From Gaeumannomyces sp. JS-464 (lineage: Eukaryota > Ascomycota > Sordariomycetes > Magnaporthales > Magnaporthaceae), in assembly GCA_002197995.1 (NCBI GenBank), contig NGZR01000004.1, forward strand, positions 1,550,001-1,614,000: a stretch of 64,000 nucleotides of DNA, given 5' to 3'. The notes under the pieces are model-generated. The model made no database searches and was not told the DNA's origin. It saw nothing but the letters and a program-made list of their open reading frames with translations. Of this stretch, positions 11,515 to 22,710 are shown in pieces. Position 1 is the first letter of the stretch. Every line of letters starts with the position of its first letter. Position numbers and translations under genes: made by a program.

Positions 11515-12510
11515 TAAAAAAAAGTTTTACATTTTAAAGCTAAACGAAAACGAGCAACCCGATTTAAATAAAAACTATAAAAAAAAGCTAACGAAAATAA
11601 CTCATTTGGAACGAAACGCAAACCTTATTCCATTTTTATATAAAAAAGCTAATTTTTAAGTTTAATATAAACAAAAAACAAAAGCTGCTAAATGACGATA
11701 TAAAAACCTAGTACGAGATTTACCAAACGCTTTTTTAATCGCGTAAAAAGCAAATAAAGCAGTTTATCGAAACGAAAGGCAAAAATGCGAAATACAACTT
11801 TACGAAATACATAAATAAACTTTACTTTACGTTCGGCACCGTTTAAAATAAAACGGCCGCGTAAATATAACTACGAGCTTTTAAATAAAAAGAGGGCTAA
11901 TTTTTTAACAAATTCGGCTTAATGTTCGAAAACGTGTTAAGCCGGGCTAGTGGTAATGCTTAAAAAAACGAGTTTAAGCTCGTTTTTTTAAAGGGATTTT
12001 TTAACCGCAATTTTTTAAACGTTTTAACGGTTGTTAAACTTCCAAACGAATATTACGCATATTTAACCGAGCTTTACGCCCGAATAATAAAATAAAAACG
12101 CATTTAGCAATTTTTAAACTTAAAAAAAAAGCGTTAAAAGCGGAGGAAGGGGAAAAAAGGATAAAAAGTAAAGCATAGCTAAAACTTTTAATAAGGCAGC
12201 CTATTTAATCCCGCTTAAAAACCCGCCGTTATTACAGCGAATTCCACTAATAATAGCGTTACCCGAAATTCCAATAGCGACGTGGTAATAAACGTTGTAA
12301 AAGTCGGCAAACGGGGGCGTAAAAACCGCGGGGGCCGCGGGGGTGCCTAAGGAAAAAGTGCTAATAAAGCCCGAAAAACCGGCCCTCGCCAAGCTTAATA
12401 GGTTTCCTAAAAAGAAAAAAACCGCCGTTAAAAGCAAAGCTGCTATTTGCGTTACGGCGTAAGCAATTATTACTAAGCGAAATGCTTTTACAAACCGGTA
12501 ACCCGCTTTA
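11515..12510 (+). pseudogene. G2 Gag with CCHC zinc knuckle (RIP-broken)
   Basis: The N-terminal part reads as a polar segment with E-N-E-Q-P-D-L-N. The capsid-like core around 11880-12080 carries a D-L-P-x-x-F / L-P-N-E-Y-Y-A-Y pattern like fungal gypsy Gag proteins. A zinc-knuckle remnant sits at 12441-12480, reading C-Y-L-R-Y-G-V-S-N-Y-Y-x-A-K-C: the second Cys has become Tyr (TGC to TAC) and the His has also become Tyr. Between them, 12240-12430 is Gly/Lys/Arg-rich. Stops are TAA/TAG. Confidence 0.62.
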
Positions 12511-12800
12511 AAAACGCCGAAAAAACGGCTATCCCCGAAGCCGGTTTTAATAGCAAGAAATTCCCTTTTTAGTTAAAAAAAAAGGATAAGCCGACGGGAA
12601 AAGTCGAAAGCTAAAAAAAAGTAGCTTTAAAGCAAAGTTGTGCTTTAAAAAAGAAAAAGCTTTAATAGCTTTTATAAATGCGGATAAAGTATAAAAAACA
12701 CATTTAATATATATTTTAACAATAGTTAATAATATAAAATTATTTAACGCATTTATAAACGAAAGTTGCAAATGTTACGCAGTTATTAATAAAAACGTTA

Positions 12801-14661
12801 ACGTGGTTTACAAGTAAGTAAATTAAACAAGCAAATGGATTACCGATACGCGTTTACGCGTTAATTAAACTTTATTTACGAATATTTCCATAATAAACAA
12901 TAGTAAACATAAACGACGAAAGCAGGATTATTTTAACCTTTTAAATTATTAATTCGAATGCAAAGTTAAACGTTCGGAATGCCGCTAAAATTTACGCGGT
13001 TAATTACTTTACTTTCGCCCGGCGTAAAAACGGCTAACCTGCTCGACGAGATAGCATGCCCAAATTACGAAAATTAACGGAATTTAAAAAAAAGGCGCTT
13101 ATTAAATACATACTTAAGCTGGATTCGCGAGCATTCCTTTCCCGGCCTTTTAGTGTTAAAAATATGGCTAACCAACTATTTGCCGAACGTAACGCGGGCG
13201 CCGTCGGCAAAAACTGGGTTGCGAATTTCGTTAAACGCCGCGCAAAGCTCGGTACGCGTTAAATTCGAAAGTACAACTACCAAAAAGCTAAATGCGAAAA
13301 TCCCAAGCTCGTTTTTGCGTAATTCGACTTTATACGAAACATTATAACTAAATATAGCATTTTAAATAACGATATTTACAATTTCGACGAAACCGGCTTT
13401 TTTATAAGTATAATCGCCGCCGTTATAATTATTATAATATCGGAAAGTTATAATAAAGCAAAGCTGGTCCAGCTTAGCAATCGAAAATAAGCTATAATTA
13501 TTTAAAAGGTTAATTATTGCGGTTAAGCGATCCTTTTTTTTATTATCGTTAAAAAGCAATACCATTTGGCTAATTAGTATTCGAAAACTAACCTTTTACG
13601 CGATTAGGTTATTTTAACGAATGTTAACGGGTAAACTACGAACAAGCTCGGTTTAAAATAAATCCAGCATTTCGATAAACATATAGCATTGCGTATAAAA
13701 GGCTTTTATCGTTTGTTAATGTTAAACGGGCATAAAAGTTACCATTCGACGAATTTCGAGCTTTATTACTAAAAATATAATATTATTACGTTTTGCATAC
13801 TTTCGCATTCGTTTTACTTTTTTAACCGTTTAACGTTAAATGCTTTAGCCCGTTAAAAAAAGCGTACGGTTAATAAATCGAAAACTTAATAAGGTTATAC
13901 GTTAACCACATAATTAAAATCGAGTTTTTTTCGGCGTTTAAAACGGCATTTTTTAACTTTATAACCGAAAAAAACATTTAAAAAGGTTTTCGAAAAGCTA
14001 GCTTTGCTTTTTTTAATCCGGATTCGGTTTTGGAAAAGCTGGATGTAAAATTACTGATTTTAATTCCCCCGAAAAAGCTTTTAAATAACGCCGAACTTTG
14101 GACTTTTAAAACGCTTTAAACAGCTAAAAACGCAATTTCGCAATCCGAATATATTAAAACTCGGATTTTTAATTACCGGAATAGCTTTCCGTTACCCATA
14201 TTATTAATTGTAAACCAATTAACGAAAAGGGCTAAAGCAATTATGCATCGGGTTAACCTTTTGGAAAAAAAGTGCTCCAAATTATAAAAAGCGAACGAAG
14301 CGTTAAGCAAACGCCGGAAGGCTAAAAAAACGCGTGTTTAACAAAAAGGGTTACATATTATCGAAAAGGTACGAAATGTTTTAAATTAGGAAGAGCTAAA
14401 TAGGCAGTTATAGCAAAAAATGCGCGATTATAAAGGTTAAAAAAAAAGGGCGACGATAACTCGTTAGCGATATAGCACTTGCGGCAAAACCGGACATAAT
14501 GCGCGCATTTGCCAGGAGGAAATAAAAACGTTCGATATATATAATTCCAAATAGTTTAAATGGATTTCTGGCGTTATTAAGTTAGCATGCGCGTTAATTA
14601 ACCGAAGGTCGGGTGTCGGTAATCCATTCGCTTATTTAATCCACTTACTTGTAAACCACGT
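12801..14661 (+). mobile_element. Fot1/pogo-type transposon, copy Fot1-B (1.86 kb)
   Basis: Ends ACGTGGTTTACAAGTAAG at 12801 and its inverted complement up to 14661, flanked by TA on both sides (12799-12800, 14662-14663). It is the best-preserved of the five copies. It interrupts G2 between the zinc knuckle of Gag and the protease/RT segment. Confidence 0.92.
13056..14520 (+). pseudogene. Pogo/Fot1-family transposase (CENP-B HTH + DDE + zinc knuckle)
   Basis: Start taken at ATG 13056 (M-P-K-L-R-K-L-T-E-F). Residues 1-68 form a CENP-B-type helix-turn-helix, with basic K-R-R in the second helix. A stop at 13260 is followed in the same region by the rest of the domain. The DDE core opens with Y-N-F-D-E-T-G-F at 13378-13400, where the first catalytic Asp is kept. 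The C-terminus has a C-x2-C-G-K-T-G-H-N-A-R-x-C zinc knuckle at about 14478-14512, a feature of many fungal pogo transposases. Frame broken by TAA/TAG throughout the middle; not functional. It would cut and paste the element at TA sites. Confidence 0.82.
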
Positions 14662-14663
14662 TA

Positions 14664-17600
14664 TTATTAAAACGAAGTTGTTTATTTACCGGATTTAGCC
14701 GAAAACGTTAAAAAAAAAGCGATTATAAGAAAAAAAAAAGTAATTCGAAAAATTATTTGTTTTTTTTTAAAAACGAAAGCCGGTATAAAAGAAAAGGTTT
14801 ACGCTTATATAATGCTAAGCTTTATTTAACGATGTATTTTAAAAAAAAGCTATAATTAATAAATTATTAAACGGCATTTATTTTACATATATCGAAAATA
14901 TAAATGGGAAAACGCGTTTTTAAATGCGCTATTTGCTTTTAAAAAAACGGTTGCGAAAAAAAAAAGCAAAAGCGAACGTGGCAAAAATATAAATAGTTAC
15001 GTTCGCTCGGTATTACAAATTAATCGCGATTACGAAAGGGGAACTCGTAACGCGAGCTGCGATTTTGCGGTTTTTATGTTCGACGTTAAAAAAGCATTAA
15101 AAAAAAGGTTTTAAAACGAAAGCTTAATTACGAAAGCTTATTCCGCGGGGGTTTTACGATTTACTTTCGTTATTTATAAAATAAAAGGCAAATAAGCTAA
15201 ACCCGTATAAACCGGGTGTAAACCACGAAATAAAAATTAAAAAAAAAACGCTAATAAAAGCGAGCTTTTTTTACTTTAAAAACCTTTATATAGCATATCG
15301 CGGGAAGAACTTTTAATATTAAAAACGACGTTTTAAAACTTGCTTAATAAGGGATTTATCCGGGCTAGCAATTCTTTTACTAAAATTCCCATTTTATTCG
15401 TGCGAAAACCAAGCGAAAGGTTGCGCTTTTATTACGATTATCGAAATTTAAATGCCATTTTACAACCCGACTAGTACCTTTTCCCGCTTATTTTTAACAC
15501 TTTTCGCAATTTAGCCGGCGTTCGCTAGTTAATTAAAGTAAATATGGTATAAACCTTTTGAAAAATCCGGGTTAAAAAGGGCTACGAGTATATAACCGCT
15601 TTTCGCAACCGATACGGCTTATTTAAATAAACCGTTACTTTTTTCTACCTATTAAAAGCTTTAACCAGCTTTAAAAGTACATTAATACCATTTTAAAAAC
15701 TTTTTAAACGAATTTTGCTTAGCATATTTGGATAATATCGTAATATATACGCAAAGCTCGCGGTTAAACCACTTTTACAAAATGCGGAAAATATTTAAGC
15801 GTTTTCGAAATTATAGCTTGCATTTTAACCCCGATAAATTACAATTCGCGGTAAAAAAGATTAATATTTGGAATTTATTATAAAAGCCGGCGTAAAAGTA
15901 AACGCGGATTTTAAAAAAGTGGAAGCCGTTTAACGTTAAAAAGCCCCTTATACGACGAAAAAAGTCCGCAGTTTTTTAGGATTTTTAAACTTTTACCGAG
16001 TTTTTATCCCCGGTTTTTTAAAAGCGGCCGCACCGTTAACGAAGCTAATAGGGAAAAAAAACGCTTTTCCATTAAACGGAGGAATATTAATCCGCTTTTA
16101 AAAGCTTAAAATATTTGTTTTTATCCGCTGGTATGCTTACGAAATGGGATTTAAACGCGCTTACGTTTTTAAAAACGAATTGCAACGGGTTTGCTTTAAA
16201 AGGCACGTTAATGCAAAAAAAAACCCCCGAGAAAAGCGCTTAGTAAAATTCCATTCGCGTAAATTAAAGCCCGCAAAGTGCAACTATCCCGTTTACGATA
16301 AAAAATGCTAGCTATCGTCGATAGTTTAAAGCATTAAAACGCGAAGCTTTGCAATTGTAAAAGTTTTACCATTTTTACAAACTATAAGAACTTGAAATAC
16401 TTTATAAAGTTTTAACGCTTATTAAAACGGTAAACGCGTTAAGCAAAAGTATTAGCCAAATACAACTTTAAGTTATAATACCGCCCAAGCAAAAAAAACG
16501 TAATAGCAAACGCTTTATTACGAAGGGAATAAAACCGCTCGGAAGGGGACGAAAAATACAAAGTTAAAAAAATGCAGCTATTGCTTAAAAACTCCTTTAT
16601 TTGGGTGCGCGCGATCCAAATTTTAATAGCGGCCTCGCGTTTAAAAAAAAACCCCGACGAAATCCCGAACGACGTTTAATAACTGAAAACCCCGAATTTA
16701 CGCGAGCTATTCGAAAACACGGCTAAGTAAAACAACGTGTATAAAATTATATACCGTTTTATAAAACGCGATAAGCGCTTTTTAAACCCAGCTTTAAATT
16801 TAAAAATGCAAAAAGCAAAATGCCGCATTAATAACTAGGGAAATTAAAGTTTAAAAACAAGCTTTAAATGTTAAAAGCCTTTTTTATTACCGAAATAACA
16901 ATAACGGCGGCGGGAATATAAAACGATTTACGAGATAAACTTTAAAGCGTGTTAATTTAAAAATATACGACGTTTTTATAGTAAACTATCCGGGTCGAAA
17001 CGGCACTACGCACGCTATACCGTTTTGTTAACTTTTATATACCGCAGCATTAACGCTTCGTTTACAATTATAACGTTTATAACCGTAGCAAAATTTAAAA
17101 GGATTTAAATAAAGCTTTTTACAACTTTTGCTTATCCCCGACCGGTTTTACAAACATTTGTAAATGGATTTTATAATAAACCTTTTTTAATAAGCGGGAA
17201 CACCGTTTTAAGTAATTACCGATAAGTTATCGAAAAAGGTTATTTTAAAAGCGATACCGTTTATACGAGCCGAAAAGTGCGCAAACCGCTTTATAACTTG
17301 CTTCGTTCGTTTTTACGGTTAACCTGTTTTAATTGTGTTAAATCGGGGAACGAATTAAACTAGTAATTTTTAACAGCATTTTTACTAACGTTTGGAAATT
17401 AAACAGTTTTTAAATATAATTTACCACTTTTAAACGAACGGCGGTACGAAACGCGTAAATTAAAAAGTGCAAACCGTATTAAAAGCTTATATTAATTACT
17501 AATAATCGGATTAAAACTAATGGTTCCTCGTAATTAAGCTCGCGTTTAACTCCCGCTTTTACGCAATTATCGGCACGTTCCCGTTTTTTGCTAACCACGA

Positions 17601-18137
17601 GTACAAACCTTGGTTTATTTTAACTAGTAAAAAAAGTACTTTTCAATTTTAAAAAAAAACGTACTAATAGCGAAAGCCGAAAAGTATATAAAAAAACTGG
17701 TTTAAATTATAAATATGTGCTAAGCAGTTATAATTACGGCAGTTTAGCAAACCGAAAAGTATGCGAATTAAAAAAAGCGGTTAGCGGAGTAATATACGTT
17801 AAAAAATAAAGTGTAGCGAAATTTAAGCGATTTCCCTTCCTTTCGTTTAAAAAAAAAATTAATTAATTACGCGTTAAAATTACGGTAATTAAAGTAATGG
17901 GATTTAACGTGGTAAAAATGGAAAGTTTATTTATTAAAGCGTATTATCGCTTTAATATAAAAAAATACGCCGAGCGAGCGAAAATCCCGTTTTTAAGTAA
18001 ATAATAACCGATTTTTAACCACCGGCCGTACTAGTTAACAAAAAGCGGGAATGGTTAATAAACCGTATTAACGAAACTTGTATTATAAAAAAAAAGCGAA
18101 ATAAGGTTAAAAAAGTTTATGTTTAATAAAAAAGGCA
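14664..18137 (+). pseudogene. G2 Pol: RT, RNase H, integrase (RIP-broken)
   Basis: Continues from Gag after Fot1-B. RT begins with S-R-E-E-L-L-I-L and G-F-I-R-A-S-N-S near 15300-15370, then F-V-R-K-P near 15400. The catalytic box at 15725-15736 reads Y-L-D-N where Y-x-D-D is required. The connection domain V-R-S-F-L-G-F-L-N-F-Y-R-V-F-I-P-G-F lies near 15960-16020. Integrase shows V-I-T-D-K-L-S-K near 17220, F-V-R-F-Y-G-L-P near 17310 and A-F-N-S-R-F near 17545. Many TAA/TAG stops and the damaged YxDD make it inactive. Gene order is RT-RNase H-integrase, as in all Ty3/gypsy elements. Confidence 0.8.
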
Positions 18138-18568
18138 TAACGTGGTTTATTAGCAAATAACGCATATTAGCAAGTAGCGCATTTACACCCGACTTTTAAT
18201 TAATTAACGCGCATATTAACTTAATAACGCCAAAAATCCATTTAAACTACTCGGAATTATATATATCGAACATTTTTACTTTTTCCTAACAAATGCGCGC
18301 ATTATGTCCGGTTTTACCGCAAATGCCACATCGCTAACGAATCGTCGTCGCCCTTTTTTTTAACCTTTATAATCGCGCATTTTTTGCTATAACTATTTAT
18401 TTAGCTCCTTTTGGTTTAAAACATTTCGTACTTCGTTTATAATAAGTAACCTTTTTAGTTAAACACTTGTTTTTTTAACCTTTCGGCGTTTGCTTAATAC
18501 TTCGTTCGCTTTTCGTAATTTAAAGCACATTTTTTCCAAAAGGTAAACCCGATGCATAATTGCTTTAA

Positions 18569-18796
18569 TGTTGGATTACGTTAGTAACGCGTGCATTTTC
18601 ACGCTTTATAAGCCGCAAACCCACGGGCCGTGCGTTTTTACAAGCTTATAAAAAGGGATTTTACAATCCCTTTTTTATAATTAAATTCCTTTTTAAAAAC
18701 ATGCATTAATACAAACACCAGTATAAAATTTATAAATCTTTTTTTCTTTTTTTTTTGGAAATTTCCGTGTTTATAAAAGTAACACTCCTATTAACA
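18569..18796 (+). repeat. 5' LTR of the LARD-like element
   Basis: Starts TGTTGGATTACG and ends CTATTAACA. It includes a GC-richer portion (18590-18640) conserved almost base for base in the 3' LTR, and a hairpin-prone AAAAAGGGATTTTACAATCCC stretch around 18650-18670. Confidence 0.85.
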
Positions 18797-19349
18797 TTAA
18801 TTAATATTGCTTGTAAAAGCAATATAAATAAGTAAAGTAAAAGATTTAACCGATAAATACCTTTTTAAAGCAAGCGATTAAGTTTAACAAAAGAATTTAA
18901 AAGCAAAAAAATTGTATTTCACTGCTTAATAACGCGTTACACACGAGTTAATCGAATAACAAAAGCACTTTTTTAAAATAAGCGATTAAACTTTTGTTTA
19001 TAAGATTTAAACAACTGTAAAAAGGGCGTTACGTAATTCTTTTAAACACTTTTTTAAAACAAGCGATTTAACTTTTATATCGATTATTTAAACGATATTA
19101 CTCGTTACCCCTTACTAATAACATGTTTAACACTTCGAAATAATAAGCAAAGGAGCTTAGCAATAAGCAACGTATAATTACAAAAAGCACGCTTTTATTA
19201 TACGACTTTTTTAAATTTTTAGCATAAAACATTAACATCCCCGTTTTAACAAGCCTTTTTTATAGCTTTGGAAAATTATTTAACGAAATTTCCATTGCTC
19301 GCCGGAACGTATAAATGTTTAAAACACTGCTTTTATATGGAAACACGTA

Positions 19350-19860
19350 TAGTAATAACCTTTTAAACGATATACTCGAGGATTACGAAAGGTGGGAAGT
19401 AACGCATTTCGAAAACCTCGATTAGCGAATCGCTCGAATTTTTTGCAAGCATTTGGAAAATTACGGGATTTTAATCCCCGGTTCGCCAAAAAGAAAGCTT
19501 AACGAAAAACTTATGCAAGTTATACGATAAAAGTTAATCTTTAAAATAATAATAACACTTACAACCGGATTATAACCTTTTCTTCCCGAAAATCGCATAA
19601 GCATTAAAACAAATAATTACCCGATCGACGTTTCGAATGCCCCTAAAAAAACACGCCGCGCTTTTCTCTTTAATAAAACCACAGTTAAGCAGGAAATTAG
19701 CCGAAATGAAATTTAAAAATTACTAAACCAGCGGTTTAAAAATCCGTTTAGCTAATTTCCACTACCCTAAACACCGCCGGCTAGCCAATTTGCAAATCTT
19801 TAAACGCCTTCGGTTAACTAATTTACAATTCCGCCGGTACTAATAACCAATGCACGCGTT
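19350..19860 (+). pseudogene. Gag-like fragment in the LARD-like element
   Basis: The frame reads N-N-L-L-N-D-I-L-E-D-Y-E-R-W-E-V-T-H-F, then a helical segment with H-L-E-N-Y-G-I-L-I-P-G-S-P-K-R-K-L, then a Pro/Ser-rich portion with T-P-P-A-S-Q-F. Stops are TAA/TAG. It resembles N-terminal segments of fungal LTR-retroelement Gag proteins, but I cannot assign a superfamily (copia and gypsy both remain possible). It would be the only coding capacity of the element. Confidence 0.45.
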
Positions 19861-19968
19861 TAAAGAAAAGAATTGCTAGGATTGGATTATATAGCAACGC
19901 GTGCATTTAAAAAAGCTTTACGCGTTAAAAAGCCGCAAGCTTATAAAATACCCTTTTTACAACTTTAT
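19852..19968 (+). repeat. Third, partial LTR junction inside the LARD-like element
   Basis: Repeats the sequence found across the true 3' boundary (about 20275-20400): ATGCACGCGTTTAAA, then GCTAGGATTGGATTA, then GCAACGCGTGCAT, continuing into the LTR-like AAGCCGCAAGCTTATAAAA. About 115 bp are shared with the 3' PPT/LTR junction. It indicates an earlier duplication or a nested LTR remnant. Confidence 0.65.
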
Positions 19969-20302
19969 GCGATTTTTCCTTTAGCATTTTTTTGCAACGC
20001 TAAATAGTGGTACACCCGGCATATCGGCTATGGCCCCGAATATGGAATTACCTAATCGCTCGAGCATATAAGCGGTTACCACTTAATTTTACGAACGCTT
20101 AACTAAGCATTACCCTATTTCCTTTTTTTCCTTATTTACAGTTATTACCGGTACCCGGTATAACCCATTTTTCTTATGTTTTTTTTATTTTTAAAAGATA
20201 AATAGCCGGATTTAAATTCGTTTTTTTATTAGTATTGTAAAATCCTTAAATCCGGAAAATAAGCATAAAGCCGATGCACGCGTTTAAAAAAAGAACTGCT
20301 AA

Positions 20303-20525
20303 TGTCGGATTACGTTAGCAGCGCGTGCATTTTCACGCCTCGTAAGCCGCAAACCCACGGGCCGTGCGCTTTTACAAGCTTATAAAAAGGGATTTTACAA
20401 TCCCTTTTTTATAACTAAATTCATTTTTAAAACATGCATTAATATAAACACTAGTACCAAATTTAAAAAAAATTTCTTTCTTTTTAAAGATTTCCGTGCT
20501 TATAAAAGTAACACTTTTACTAACA
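20303..20525 (+). repeat. 3' LTR of the LARD-like element
   Basis: Direct repeat of 18569-18796. It is preceded by a purine-rich TTTAAAAAAAGAA tract (20283-20295) that could be the polypurine tract. Confidence 0.85.
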
Positions 20526-21965
20526 TTTAGCCTTTTTCGCAAACTGGTTTACAACCGTTAGCATAAATGTTAAAAAGCTGCTTTAGTAATTCAAAATCCG
20601 AGTTTTAATATGTTCGAATTGCGAAATTGCTTTCCTAACCGTTTAAAGCGTTTTAAAGGTTTAAAGTTTAAAGTTATTTAAAAGCTTTTTTTAAAAAAGT
20701 TAAAATTCGTAACTTTACATCCAACTTTTCCAAACCCGAATTTGAATTAAAAAAAGTAAACCTAGGTTTTTAAAAGCCTTTTTAACTATTTCTTTTAATT
20801 ATAAAGTTAAAAAATGCCGTTTTAAACGCCGAAAAAAACTCGACTTTAATTACGCAATTAACGTATAACCTTATTAGGTTTTTAATTTATTAACCGTACG
20901 CCCGTTTTATTAAACCGAAATACCCGACGTTAAACGGTTAAAAAAAGTAAAACGAATGCGAAAACATATAAAGCGTAATAATGTTATGTTTTTAACAATA
21001 AAGTTCGAAATTTATCGAATAATAGCTTTTATAACCGTTTAGCATTAATAAACGATAAAATTTCGTAAAATAAATTGCGGTGTATTTATTAAAATGCTAA
21101 ATCCATTTTTAAGCCGAGCTTGTTCGTAATTTACACGTTAACGCTTATTACGATAACCTAGTTGCGTGGAAAGCCGGTTTTCGAATACCAATTAGCTAAA
21201 TAGTATTGCTTTTTAACGATAATAAAAAAAAGGATTGTTTAACCGTAATAATTAGCTTTTTAAATAATTATAACTTATTTTCGATTGTTAAATTGGATTA
21301 GTTTTGTTTTATTACGGCTTTTTAACGTTGTAATAATTATAACGGCGGCGACTATGCTTATAAAAAAGCCGGTTTTGTTAAAATTGTAAATGTCGTTATT
21401 TTAAATGCCATATTTAGCTATAATGTTTCGTATAAAGTCGAATTACGCAAAAACGAGCTTGGAATTTTCGCATTTAGCTTTTTAGTAATTATATTTTCGA
21501 ATTTAACGCGTACTAAGCTCCGGGCGGCGTTTAACGAATTTCGCGATTTAGCATTTGCTAACGGTACTCGCGTCGCGTTCGGCGAGCGATTAATTAGCCA
21601 TATTTTTAACATTAAAAGCTAAGGAGGAAATGCGCGAAAATCCAGTTTAAATATGTATTTATAAGCGTTTCCTTTTTCGAATTTCGTTAATTTCTAAAAA
21701 TTAGGCATGCTATTACGTAAAAGCAATATTAACTAACGCGTTAATAACGTAACGTGGTTTTAAAAACGTCGTAAATTTTGGCTGTTAAACGAGCATTTAC
21801 CGTTAAATTAAATTGGATTACCCGTTAATAAAAGCAATTTTAACTTCGATAAATGTCGACGTTATTTGTAGTTATTAAAAAATTAAAGTTGGAAATGGAA
21901 AACGCGAATCGCGATGGAAAACGCACTATTTGCTAATATGCGCCACTCGCTAATAAACCACGTTA

Positions 21966-22167
21966 TAATGTTTACTGTACCTTTTTTAAGCTTTTCGCAA
22001 AAACGAAGCGTTAAACTTACGAAAAAAAGTACGAAAACGTTATAACGAACGATGGCAACCCCGAAATGTAAGCGGTAAAACGGAAGCGTAATAAGCCGAA
22101 AAGCGTAAAAAAAAGGAAAGTTTTATAACGTTAATGCTATATGTATCGATTAATACAACTGCCGTTA
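21966..22167 (+). other. G2 tail between Fot1-C and El-2
   Basis: Continues G2 after the Fot1-C TA duplication. The plus-strand frame reads Y-E-K-K-Y-E-N-V-I-T-N-D-G-N-P-E followed by a Lys-rich stretch, consistent with the extreme C-terminus of Pol. It ends at the El-2 target duplication CGTTA (22163-22167). Confidence 0.5.
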
Positions 22168-22595
22168 TGTTACAATCAAAGGTTTGCTTTTAAAGTAAAG
22201 CACTTCGAGGGAGGAAAGGACAGTATCGCTAATCTAGTTAATAGGGGAATACGTAACTTAAAAGAACAATTTAATTGCTTGCCTTAAGGGATGCCTAGGA
22301 GCTAACTTAGGTTAACTAATGCCAAAACCTTAATTAAAGCTACTTAAAACAGTAAAAAATCCATCTTTTATATATACGCTGCCTTTTACTTTATATTGGG
22401 TTAAATTTATAAATTTGTGGTTTTGCCGATATAAATTTAAAAATCCTTTTAACTTTATAAATTTGTAATTCTTTTAATACAAATCCAAAAATCCAACTGG
22501 GGTTACGTAACTCCACGTGCCCGGGTGCGGGGCAAGGGCACCATTTAAGCCTCCCCCCGTCCTGTTACCCTAAGGCTTACATGCTAATCGTAACA
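22168..22595 (-). repeat. 3' LTR of El-2
   Basis: Reads TGTTACAATCAAAGG...CTAATCGTAACA on the plus strand. 428 bp, paired with 28973-29399. A TATA-like sequence (complement of about 22377-22387) lies mid-LTR. Confidence 0.9.
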
Positions 22596-22710
22596 TTAGG
22601 TTCCTTTTTTTAAACTAAATCCCTTTAGCCACGTTTTATCGCCCCGCCTTTTATTAATAGTAAGTATTTTCCTTTTTTACCATTTCCCATCCCTTTTTCG
22701 TTTTAACAAA

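Larger units (their letters stand above)
11500..18137 (+). mobile_element. Second Ty3/gypsy family (G2), split by Fot1-B and Fot1-C
   Basis: A gag-pol retroelement distinct from G1. Gag lies at about 11515-12510, then Fot1-B (12801-14661), protease/linker at 14664-15200, RT about 15230-16000, RNase H about 16050-16450, integrase about 16850-17640, and C-terminal sequence to 18137, where Fot1-C inserts. The element resumes at 21966-22167. No LTR is visible at either end: the left end is replaced by LINE-1 and the right end by El-2. Confidence 0.8.
18569..20525 (+). mobile_element. Short LTR retroelement (LARD-like) inside Fot1-C
   Basis: Two direct LTRs, 18569-18796 (228 bp) and 20303-20525 (223 bp), begin TGT(T/C)GGATTACGTTAG and end TAACA. 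The 5-bp target duplication is TTTAA (18564-18568) / TTTAG (20526-20530); other Fot1 copies have TTTAG at this site, so the left copy carries one G-to-A change. The internal region is only about 1.5 kb and shows no RT, integrase or protease, only a gag-like fragment, so the element is non-autonomous. Strand is given by the gag-like frame. Confidence 0.85.
18140..21963 (-). mobile_element. Fot1/pogo-type transposon, copy Fot1-C, split by an LTR element
   Basis: TIRs begin ACGTGGTTTATTAGC (18140) and end AATAAACCACGT (21963), flanked by TA at 18138-18139 and 21964-21965. The transposase is on the minus strand: zinc knuckle complement near 18290-18340, HTH near 21420-21700. Without the 1957-bp insertion and one 5-bp target duplication the element is about 1.86 kb, the same as the other copies. 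It interrupts the C-terminal part of G2 Pol. Confidence 0.88.

Noticed and set aside
22145..22167. Short match (ACTGCCGTTAT) to the LINE 3' end beside the El-2 LTR
   Set aside because: 11 bp outside the LTR, and the sequence on the other side of El-2 does not continue the LINE; too weak to call a LINE remnant.
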